Below, in pieces: positions 1-10,800 of a stretch of 64,000 bases of DNA; position 1 is the stretch's first letter, and the number at the start of each line of letters is the position of its first letter. The notes beneath the pieces were generated by a model, which ran no database searches, was not told the origin of the DNA, and saw only the letters and a list, made by a program, of their open reading frames with translations. The position numbers were made by a program, and so were the translations under genes. The stretch lies in NCBI GenBank assembly GCA_027186245.1, contig CP114497.1, positions 131,501 through 195,500 of the forward strand, written 5' to 3'. The DNA comes from Coriaria nepalensis (Eukaryota; Streptophyta; Magnoliopsida; Cucurbitales; Coriariaceae).

Positions 1-843
1 CCAGTGTTTTCAAGAAAGAGGACACTTACAATCAGGAAAACACACAACTACAGTACAAAAGAATCAGTTTGCCACATCACCAAACCATAAAAGCAAATGC
101 AATATATATAATATTTATAAGAAAAGAAAAACGGCAATTAGAAGCCTAAAGTAAGAACTCAGATGAAGTAGCACACCTTCTCTCGGGCGCGACAGAGAAA
201 AAAAAGTTAACCTGATCCACCATAAGCTGGATCCCAGTATTTCTGCCACGATCCACCATTAGACCATGATAATCAATAAGAATTCCCAGTTTCCGGCGGG
301 GTATACCCTTCCACCGTGTCAGTAACACCGCCACCATTTCCATTGCATCATATGGGGAGAACCACCGTGCTCATGCTCTTCATAATTTGGCACCGGTAGC
401 GAATGGCACGCATAGCACATATGCATCATTGCATCACGCCCAAGAACTCCATCTCACTCTGAATATCGTACCAGTTGATAACGGATAGGAGCCCTGGCAG
501 TCAATTTCCAACATTCTACAGAAAATAACCACAATACATTTATTCTCTATCGTTCTCCGAGCATTTCTCAGAAACCAAACGGAAGAAAACAGAAAAAAGA
601 TGCTAGGAGATTACCATCCGAAAACTCGAAAAATTAGGTCATCGGAAACGGGGGATGCGGAGAAAGCAATTTTAGCTCCTCTTTTGATTCCAAATTTAGT
701 TGCGAGTGAGGAAGATGCACCAAAAATCATTCCGCCATTAGGGCAGAAGATATCGTGAGAGAGAGATCAATCCACCCTTTGGTGATAGACGAAGACGAAG
801 GGGAGAAGTTCGAGACCGAATGCCCTAGAATAACTTGGACTCC
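1..843. other. Unassigned stretch with weak minus-strand coding traces
   Basis: No gene is recognised here. On the minus strand there are short open stretches: an ATG at 728-730 opens 38 codons ending at a possible donor (GGATG then GTAATC, about 615), and a possible acceptor at 516-517 precedes more open sequence. Joining them directly gives a stop codon, so this is not a valid model as it stands. Further left the minus strand reads LPVPNYEEHEHGG in one frame (around 350-420) and GRNTGIQLMVDQ in another (around 220-260). The shifts of frame suggest either unmapped small exons or a decayed gene whose 3' end lies outside the window. Confidence 0.25.
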
Positions 844-844
844 A

Positions 845-1500
845 AGGTAGCAAAATGGGTCGGACCGGTACGAGCACGCAAGATAGGACACGATAAAAGT
901 ACAGTATGAGTATATGCCTGTTCGAACACAGGCCAAAAAATACCTCATAATTTTAGAGATTTTTTTTCCGAAAATTATTTTATATATTAAAAGTCTTTCG
1001 ATTAATACAAGATTTTATTTGGCTAAATAATATTTATTACAGTTTATTTATAATTTTAATTTTTAATAATATTAATTTTTAATTTACGAAATAATAATTA
1101 TTATAAACGATTAATAATATATAAAATATGTATTATATTATTAATATTTTATTAATCATTTTAAAATATATTATATTATTAGTATTTTATTAATCAATTT
1201 AAGACTTTTTTTATTTAAAATTAATTTTTTTTAAAGCAAGCCTTTGATTGAGCTCACGAGTCGTTACGGCCTCACGGGCCAAAACAGGTACATGGGCTAA
1301 AATAGGTTCATGGGCCGGCACAATCTCACGGACCGATGCAACACATTTATGATTTGTTACTGTATTCGTACCATGCCTTGCCCTTATTTTTAGGCACGGT
1401 ACAACATAGGTCAATCCGTATCGGGTACGGCACGACGTAATCTGTGCCATGCAAAAACCGGGCCGACCTGGCCGAACTGTACCGACACGAATCGCCACTT
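845..1500. mobile_element. Probable non-autonomous inverted-repeat transposon (MITE-like)
   Basis: The left edge (about 857-885, GGGTCGGACCGGTACGAGC) and the reverse complement of the right edge (about 1460-1495, CGTGTCGGTACAGTTCGGCC) are imperfect inverted copies. Between them lies very AT-rich DNA (950-1240) and a GC-rich part full of GGCACGG, GGGCCGG and CACGGGCC motifs. This composition is common in hAT-type non-autonomous elements of plants, from general knowledge. No transposase is encoded and I could not fix a target-site duplication. Confidence 0.4.
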
Positions 1501-1769
1501 CTTGAGTATTTACCTATGGATGTAATGGTGCCACGTGGTTTGATCGTTCCCACGTGAAAAGAAAAAGGTTCAAAGGTGGGCAGATCACAGATTTAAAGAG
1601 ATTCAAACGCTCATTAAGATTTAAGGGTGATCTACTCGTTACAAGTTTCTAATTCCATTATCGACACTTTTTAATATACACACTCGAATCGAATGGCTTC
1701 ATCTATTAAATAAATAAAAAGAAAAAACAGTGGATCTGTTGCATCCACCAAAAAAATAGGAGTGGTAGC

Positions 1770-4700
1770 TTAAGTAGGATTATGAGCTTCAATATCAACA
1801 TGGCGAATGCCGGGGACTAGGTCTTGTATCTCCTTCTCTAGCCTATCAACTTCACTTCCTAAAGCTGTAACTACTTCCTCACCTGCAACATTAACTTTCA
1901 TTTTAATATCTCAAAATTTCAAATGCACCTAATTACAAGCCGTTTTTGCATACCATAGCACGACATGATCTTAAGCAGAGCCGTGTCATCACCATCCGTC
2001 TCTTTTGCAGCTTGACGGAACTGAAAATCATCAACTTCAGTTAGAGGTGCAAAGTAGTATACCAAGATTTAAGCAACGATAGAAACACAGATTGAAATGA
2101 TCACCTGTTTGGCCCACTCTTCACGACCAGTCCTCTGTAGATAGTTTTGCACCACCATCACTCCATTGAAATCTGCGAAGATAAATTTATAATAAGTGGG
2201 AGATGTAAATTTTACGATAGAACACTGCTGTCCTGTCCCAGGAGAACAGCAAAAGAGAGATATCATAGATTCATATGCAGCAAATTTACCTATTTCTGCC
2301 TTGAACCTATAGAATCCAGGTCCAATCACCTCACTTTTGCAATCATATAGAGCATCAACAACCTATAGCAGAAAACTTTTGACTTTAAACTGACAGCCAT
2401 ATCATATGAAAGAACATCATCTACCATGATTGTACCGGGTCATTCTTTAAGAACTCGAGAACTTTCTTCACATCATGGTCATCCATTGCTCGCCCAATCA
2501 AAGCATGTCGATTCCGCTGGATGAGAAATATGGCCACCTGCACGATATGCGCAAGAGTATTCTTTCAATGAATGATCCTCCAAGAACCTAACATATCGTC
2601 CACACTAACGCCGAAATTTGTCCCCGCCTTCAACACATAACGCCACCTTTCTATGCATTATGCTCATCCATACCATGATTTTATAAGAGGATCCTTTTTA
2701 TCCTTTACATGGAGAATTAAATCGATCTCTTCTCTGGACTATCTTTCTTATCCCAGATACCCTTAAAGTGCTTTGATCATTTCCCTTCCCTTTTGCAAAA
2801 GCTCTGAAAAGAATTTCTCCCCTTTAAGTCCAAGGGGAACATTTGCTTTTTAACTACATACTTTCTCTTTTATATTAATTAAAAAGAAATGATAGGTTTT
2901 CCAGCGTATTTAGGCATTGACAATGTTTATGCATAACAAGTAACAACCGTATTATTAGCCCACAACATAACATTAACCCTTTTAAGGACAAACAGGATAT
3001 AAGAAACGCATACCATTCCAAGTAGGTTACCAACTATGATCGAACCAATGGGGTCATAAATTGCATTCCCTGTAACATTTACTGCAACCAATGAAGCACC
3101 AGCAACTAAAAGACCAGTTACTGCAGCACCATCCTGCACATTCTCTGAGACTTATTCAGACATAAAATAAAACCCAAAAAAATAAAAGCAAAAAAACAAA
3201 AAATTGAACCACTCCCTAGGTTTTTATTACCTCTGTCATGACAGCAACAGATGTCGGATCATGACCTCGCCAGACATAATCTTTAAATTTCATTTCCTCT
3301 GCAGCAGCACCCTTCTTGACAGCCTGTATGGCAACAACCAAGGAGGCACCTAAAGAAACAAGTTGAATGTCAACGCGGTACATGAAGAATGGCAATTAAT
3401 CCACGAATATACTTCACAAATACCATTAGGCTAAAATAAGGATGATATGCAGTAATACCTTCGATAATAAATGAACCACCAATCACTAAAGCTGCGTATT
3501 GGATATTTTCAGGGGGCTGGAAAAACAAAAAACAAAGTACAAAACAACCCGGAAACACCATTACAGAGGAAACAGCCAAGAAACAAGCAAAATTAGAAAG
3601 ATAAAGATAAGATTTTGCATAGCCAAGTGCGTGGAACAGGTTTTCACTCGTTGATTACCTGTGAAGTCCACAAGTTTTGAAATCCATGAACTATAGTAGC
3701 GCCAGAACCGAGACAAAAGATGCCAACAGCAGATATCAATGACCAAACGAATCTTTCCTTGGAATAGCCATAGCTGTACAAGAACTAAGGATATTTGAAC
3801 ATGTCCATTTAAAGAAAACAAAATTACAAATAATAATATTAATCTAATAAAAAAAAAAAGAAGAGAGAGATGTCTCAAGTATCGACCAATAAAATATATG
3901 GCAGGTTTATATATACAAGTAAACATTAAAGGCACAAGTAAGCATCCACTCCATTCACAAAACTTTATTTACTATCATGTCCAAATGATAACCAACTAAG
4001 CTGCAACACAAGACATGCCACAATTATAATTGATCCATTCCTTCACATCCCCAGCCTGAAAACCACCTCATCTGATCAATTGATCATTGTATTATAGTGC
4101 TTAAACCAACATCCAGGTTGGAAGAAGTTTAGAGAAACGGACTTAAACTTAAGTTTCTCAAAGCTTCACAACTAAAAATTCATAAAAAGAATCATCTCAT
4201 GAATGGTCCTGCAACCCATATTGAAACTTAGAACAACAAGAAATCTATCATCTTCAGCAGATGAAGGTATAAATGAACTCACGGATGCATAGCGTCAGGT
4301 GCACGTCTAGAGCTACTCAGTCCATAAGCAAGAAGCACCTACAATGTCAACACGAATTAGGACCTCCATAGTCAGTAATCAATAACCACGTCATATCAGG
4401 AGCAAAAAGAAAAAAAGAACAAAGTACATTCCACCACAAAATATTCACTAATAACATTATAAAAAATACCTGATTTGCAAAATCTGCAACTGAGTGCACA
4501 ACTTCTGCCAACATGACATGGCTAGAGGTGGACAGCCAGACCCCAAATTTCAAAGAAAAGACAAGGAAGTTGCACCAAAGAGCAGTTGTGACTGCTCGCT
4601 GACTAACATTTCACGCAAAAAATAAAGCGGAAAAAATAAGGAGAGCGGAAAACTCCAGTTGTACAGCGCACAAGAGCCATTATCATAGGGAAAGTATGAG

Positions 4701-5753
4701 GAAAGGAGTACAGAGCAACACCTTATTTGGAGCAATCAAGTAATCAAATCACACATATGTGGCAGTACAAAGCAACTGTTAACTTCCTATGGAAAACGAC
4801 GGTCTATAGAGCTTCCTTCATTCAATTTGTAGGGAAAAATATAGACAAAGTCATCCATAAAACAAGAACTAGAATTGTGGTTTAGCTAAAGCTTCTCAGT
4901 TCTTTTTCAATCATTTCCCTCTGAAACAACATACATACATTTTGTAGATTCAATCCAAACAATTATTTAAACACAAACAAAACTATGTTAGTTGTGCAAA
5001 GCATTAAGAGGTTTGTCTCATCTCTCAGCAAATGAAACCGTAACCTTTCATCTCCCCATTTATCATTAGAAGAGATAATTTCAATTACTGATATAACAAA
5101 TATGCCCGTTAACATTTTCTGAAAACACACAAAAACACGATAGCATCTGCAAAGGGATATGCATTTTGTTCCTTCATAAAGGCCAATAAACTTGCTAAGG
5201 GGGAAAAGGGTGTGTGCCTGTGCTGATCAACTAAATTAAGTTTCTGAACTTGTTTGGCTCTCGTGAAAAAATCTGCAAAATCAAATTGTTTTTAGATTAG
5301 AAATCTTCATACATTAATTGAATTAAAGCACAACTTCCACTGTATGCTAATAGAAAAGGTAATAAAGAGCATATGACTACTTATACGATATATTTCTGGT
5401 AAAAGGGAAAAGCATTTACTCCGCTGAAATGAGTATCGGCGCTGCTGCTGCTGATGAGTATCCGGCGAAATGAAGTCCAATAAAACAGATCGTTTGAAGA
5501 AATTTGTTGATGAGGAAACGCCTCGTGACTGAGAGCAGAGGCTAAATAGCGAAGTGCTGCGAATGTCATGTTGTTCTTCTCGGTGTCGTTGCCGTTGTAG
5601 TGAGAGTTTGGAGTCAGGCAGTAAAAACTGGGAGAGAGAGAAATGAAAGCCAAATGGCGAAGAAGAGAAGTGGTGGGAGCGGTGAAGACGAGAGCGAAGG
5701 AGGAGACACGGTGTTCGCATCAAAACGAGGTTAGCTCTGTTTCTATGCATCAC
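1770..5753 (-). CDS. MTPC4: Metal tolerance protein C4, cation diffusion facilitator (ZNT9-like)
   Basis: Predicted membrane exporter of divalent metal (Zn2+ likely) of the CDF/SLC30A9-like family. Thirteen exons can be read, all in phase: 5753-5420, 5272-5218, 4602-4470, 4338-4283, 3773-3659, 3516-3459, 3349-3231, 3133-3014, 2537-2436, 2362-2290, 2172-2105, 2020-1954, 1882-1770, giving 470 residues. Hallmarks are SQRAVTTALWCNF, LAEVVHSVADFANQ (metal-site Asp in the first helix pair), LSSSRRAPDAMHPYGYSKE, GHDPTSVAVMTEDGAAVTG and a C-terminus ending DIEAHNPT. The first about 110 residues are Ser/Arg-rich and poorly conserved, possibly an organelle-targeting sequence. The start is the first ATG of the open exon. 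Intron 2 has a GC donor (CACAG then GCACAC). The gene is followed downstream by MTPC4's usual Arabidopsis neighbour type only on the other side, MNS. Confidence 0.92.
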
Positions 5754-6079
5754 TTTCTTAATGGTAAACGTCAGAAATGCTATATATCATGTCCATCGCC
5801 AGGGGAGTAAGACACTGATAATTCCTAAGGGTTTAGGGATAGGATCAGTGGAGGGTTCACGAAGAGAGAAAAATAGAAAGTCAAGCTCTGACTGGAAGAG
5901 ACGAGGAAGAAGAAGAAGGTAAGACTGACTAGAAGAAAACCTCCGGAGGTCTAAAAAGAATCAACAAGTCAACCTCCGGAGAATGGTATTTATTCATTTA
6001 TTTTAATTTATTTTAATTTAATTTAATTTAACTAATTAAAAAGAACAGGTAATTTTGCCCTTTTGGTTTTTTCTTGTTT
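5754..6079. other. Promoter side of MTPC4, no gene
   Basis: This stretch lies upstream of the MTPC4 start. It holds purine-rich leader-like sequence (5860-5920, GAAGAAGAAG) and an AT-rich block with TTTAATTTA repeats (6000-6035). I see no open frame with family features and no clear TATA box. Confidence 0.4.
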
Positions 6080-6608
6080 TTACAATCTAAAGAAATGAAT
6101 TTCGGATCTATAGTTTAATAAATAAAGAGCGGTAGAACGAGTAATCAAATTCTCAATAGAAAATAAATTAGTGAATTTTGTTTCCAAACAGGCTAAAGCA
6201 TCTGTTACATAATTACATTTCCTAAATATATGAATAATAGTAATAAAAAAAGAAGAGAATCTATAATTAAATAATATTTCAAAAATGTTAAAATGCGTCA
6301 ATTCGAATAAGATTTACGGATGATTTGTATTAGGGTTATAGAATCAGATTCAATGATAAAAGAGAGATAGCCAAACTGTAAAGCAAATTGAAGAATATAA
6401 AACAAAGCAATAACGTCCGCTTGAAAGTTATTAATGTAAGACAAAACCTAATAAAAAGCAATTTTGACGTACCCCTCATGATTACGAATAAGACCACCAC
6501 TACCCGCCTTACTATATTGAAGCAAAAAGACCCATTAACATTTAGTTTAAAATGATTCAAAAGCAAGACGACCAACAACCAAAGACGTAAAGAGCGCACA
6601 GATTGCAT
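6080..6608 (-). pseudogene. Decayed RNase H-like (RVT_3) domain of a LINE-type retroelement
   Basis: Read on the minus strand in shifting frames, the segment shows the order typical of the plant RVT_3/RNase H domain attached to non-LTR retrotransposons: FKLNVNGSF (near 6530-6560), AGSGGLIRNHEGYVK (near 6460-6515), NNFQADVIAL (near 6410-6440), FIIESDS (near 6340) and a final CNYVTDALA (near 6190-6215, normally N..ADALA). Several stop codons and frame changes break it, so it cannot be functional. No reverse transcriptase part is visible, so this is a fragment. Confidence 0.6.
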
Positions 6609-7120
6609 AGAATCCTAACAGCCGAAATTATCAAAAATATTATTCTCCAAAGCAATAGTTGCATGCACAGAAGACCAACACTTTGTAAAATTTTGAATCC
6701 ACCCAATAATCTTGTGAATAATCATTTAATTATATATATTTTTCCTCTCGAAATAAGCATTATTACAAGAAATCTAAATCTCTCAATAAATGAAAAGAGA
6801 AATAAGAGCCACAAACTATTTAACATGGCCGGTAACATGAGCGGTCGACCACCAAAGCATGAGTTTGTCAAGGATGAACTGTTGTTGATTACGAATGCAG
6901 CACACTTAAAAAAAAAAAACCTCAAGGCTACAAAAAACCCCAGTAATATGGCCTTTTGGTTTTTAAGTAGTAATAATTCAAGAATAAAAGGACAAAGTTG
7001 CAGACACAAAAGAGTGCTTGTATAGGAATGTAGCCGCATCTTACAAAGTTGCACCAGAATACTTTTACAAACTTCTGATTTAGTTGGAGATGAACTATTC
7101 GTCGGTGCCGAATACTATCT
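6609..7120. other. Intergenic, no supported gene
   Basis: AT-rich DNA continuing from the RNase H relic. Minus-strand reading just beyond the relic (6600-6710) gives WIQNFTKCWSSVHATIALEN, which may be the preceding part of the same dead element. The open frames at 6603-7054 on both strands have no family features and simple composition. Confidence 0.4.
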
Positions 7121-7121
7121 A

Positions 7122-7795
7122 ATAGGGTTATAGCAATCGGTAAAATTGAACCGAAATAAAAACTACAATCGATTCAAATTTTACCGATTTGATTATGAAA
7201 ATCAACCGAAATTGATTACTTTTTCAATTTTTCATATCAATATTTTTTTAATTTTTATTTAATTATATGACGATATATATAATTAATGAATATATATATT
7301 AATATTATAATATATATAATTTTTATATTATTTAATAATTTATTTTATAAAATTATCTTCATTTAATATCATTTGTGATGAAAATTTAGTATTATTATAA
7401 TTAAAAATATTATTATACTTTTAATATCATACTCAAAATAATATTTAAATATATCATAAATTCATAATCTATCAACTCAATATCATCTAAATAAATATAA
7501 AATAAGTCAAATAATATTTGATACTAAATACAAAAAATAATCCACTTATCACATATTAATTTGTATATTATTTTACTTCAAACAAAAATTCTCAACTACG
7601 ATAAATACTAAAATATAAATTAAGGATTAGAGCTAGGGTTAAAATTATAATAAAAAAAAAATTCGCTATTTCGGTCGGTGCACCAAAACACCAACAATTG
7701 ATTTGACCGAAATAGAAATTTAACTGAATAAACCAACCGAAGGTTACTGATTTCAGCCTATTTTAATCGGTACCTTTTTTTTTTGCTCACCCCTA
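7122..7795. mobile_element. Second MITE-like element with TAGGG...CCCTA ends
   Basis: The left end TAGGGTTATAGCAATCGGT and the reverse complement of the right end (TAGGGGTGAGCA, then GGTACCGATT) match as degenerate terminal inverted repeats. Internal edges repeat AACCGAAAT-type motifs in both orientations (7140-7210 and 7660-7770) around an extremely AT-rich core. CTAA flanks both ends and might be a short target duplication, although hAT elements normally make 8 bp. No coding capacity is present. Confidence 0.4.
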
Positions 7796-7892
7796 CTAAC
7801 AACAGTACACTGTTACCCTTTTCAATCTCGCCGATGCAGTTAAAACGGGATTCATTCAATTGAAAATAACTGAAATACATAACAAAACTGGA

Positions 7893-10800
7893 TCAGTAAC
7901 GTCCATGACGACCCTCCTTCCTTCCACGCAGCCTAATATTTGGCTTCAGCTTCTGCTCTGCTTTCCCTAAACCTAAGCCATCGTTTCGGGTCACTATTCT
8001 CAGAGGGTGGGCTTCTGTGTTAAACACCCACTCATCAAGTGGTATAACCGAAGAAGGAGAGAAAAGAAGATACAGATATTTGAGTGTCTCTGCAAGGAAG
8101 AAGCTTTGCATCATATTGTCTTTCACACCAGTGTTTACCTGCAATATTCGAGCCAAAAATGAATAATTTATAAGACACATTTCAAGCAATAACGAGAGAC
8201 AAACATGCCCGTCTTTACAAATTCTTGGTTTAGTTCTTTTCTTGAGATACTTATTCAAAACGATGACTACTTGGCGTTTAAGAGAATGCCAAGCGAAGGA
8301 GGCTATCAGGGAGAGAATGCTCACATCTTTCAACCCAACATAACCGGACTCAATCCGGGAGTTCTTTTCAAATGCTTGAAATATATTCCAACCCCACTCT
8401 TTATATGTCGCATTGCCAGTGAGACGCCAGAGGTAGAAAAGTGATTCAACTGTCTCTGGCCTTAATATATTCCATGATGTACCAACATTCATGTCCTGGA
8501 ATTTCCATTTACCGAAAACATCAGACCACAACTACAAAATCTCGAAATATAAAAGAAACCAAGGATAACTCACCTCCCCAGCGCGGAAGAAATAGTTCTC
8601 TCCTGCCAACTTAGTGGGAGTTGACTGGTAGAAATTATAGCACGTCCAAGCAAGCTGGACCAATAAGGAAAGGTCATCAACATTCTAGCCAAGACAAAAA
8701 TTGTAATAAAGGCTCAATTGTAACATTTTTTAGCTGCTTATCTACAACAGGAATTTTGCAAGAATAATAGCATATTATGGTAATCCCAACCAGAAATTAG
8801 AGGTACATATACAGGAATAAACTTGGGAACTATGTGAGTAATGGAATCACATTGAATTACACAAGGCAAAATATACCACAACACAGCAAAGTAAATATAT
8901 ATATATATATATAATTATGAAAAATATACCTCCTCAGCAAGTGATAAAATTTTTTGAGAATCTTCTGGACCATAACCAGATGATCCTAAAGCCAGCATTC
9001 CAGGAGCAAAGCATGCAAGTTCGTCCATCTGCATAAGGTTTAGAAAAGACAAACACAAGATTAGGTGAAAATTTTCCTGAGGCAACAGAGCTAAATTACC
9101 AAAAGTTTACCTTATCATTTAGAGACTCCCCATTCTTCTCACATATATATGTGAAAGATGATGGTGTTGTTCTTCTAATCAAGCTCGAAAGACCTTTCAT
9201 CGATTTCTCCCACATTTCTCTGTTTCCAGAATCCCAAAAGGAGCTTTAGTGTTTAAAACAAATGCAAAACTACTCAATGATCAGCATATCCTTATTTACT
9301 AATGAACTCTATACGAATCGCGGAAAGATTATGAAAGTAGATATATTTGACAGTGTTTCGCAAGCAGACAGATGACTTATTGAAAACCATAAATTAGCTA
9401 TCGAAGTTTGTCAGTGTAGAACAAGGCTTCTCACCTATAAAGGTTCACAGATGCAGTTCTATTCCCCTGTATCCAAACTTTGAGCAAGTATTCGTAAAAG
9501 CTGCAATGGATCTTTTAGTTAATCACAATCCCAACTTGAGTACTTCAAAATAGAAGTTGCATGGATATAAGAGATTTCCATAAAATAATACTCCGAAACT
9601 TGATGCCCTCAAAACATAGAAAAATTTCAATTCTATATTAAATGGTTAGTACCTGTCACCCATGGCACCAAACGTTATAGTCGCATAAGATGCTTTTCCC
9701 ACATGAGGATCAAGGTGAATAGGAAGTAAACCATCATCAGGAAAAGTCTGGTTCAGCTGGGCTATAACATTCTCGGCCTGAAATATCAAGAACAACTTCT
9801 GATATATTACTGCCAGCTAATAAATTGAAGAACCCAATACATGCTACTGATGTAAGGTCAGGCAAGCTCTACATACAAACTTATGCAGTGACTGATAGCT
9901 TTGGTCTCTCCAAATGCCAATATACAAGCATATTCGAAACAGAAAAAACAAAAAAACAAAAAACTAGTCCATGAATGGTGGGGATAGCCACTGTGCATAA
10001 AATTTAAGTGTCATAGGGTTGGACCTTCTTCTGATACTTAGGGTCTCCTGTTCTCTGAGAGAGAGCAATAAACTCCAGCTGCTCTGTACCAGCATCTGCA
10101 AGGATGCTGTCACCCTAGGAACAAAGAGTATAAGCTTGATTAAAACCAAAGAAAAAAGATAGATAAGATAATAAGACATCACTTGGGATTGATTGACATG
10201 ATATCTCAGAGCATTCATGACTCGTTCATGGATTCACCTGTGAATATTTATGTTATAAATTAGGTGTCTAATATCATAACTCTAGAGAGCATTATTAGAA
10301 GTAAACTTCAAGATATTAAAATGAAACTATAACCACTCATTTATTAAGCAATTATGACAGAAACAGAATCAAGGGTTGCAAAAATCTCCTACAGAAACAA
10401 TTCAATAGTCTCAAAAGATTAGAGTTTAAAAAGAACATGGCAAGGAAGTTGGAAACTCAAACCAACTAGTATCTATTACTTAGCAAATCAAAAACTACTA
10501 TTTAAGCACATTAATTTGATGTCTCCTCAACCATAGTTAAGAACCAACCATTATAGATTATCTTAAGAATTTTGAAATATTGAAGTAATCATATTGGATA
10601 TTGACAACTTACCCCTGTCCATGAAGGATTATGAGCTCTTCCATGAGCCAAATTAATGATATTATAAGGGATACCCGAAGGTGTATCCCATGCTGGTAGC
10701 AACCTGTCGGCTATGTCTCTAGCCTTATCAAGGAAAATTTTGTCCCCAGATAAGTCATATGTACTAAGAAGTCCACCTACAACTCTGGTGTCAGTGAAAA

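Noticed and set aside
3561..3935. 124-codon hydrophobic minus-strand frame within MTPC4
   Set aside because: It is intron sequence plus part of exon 5 read in the wrong frame; hydrophobicity comes from T-rich intron DNA.
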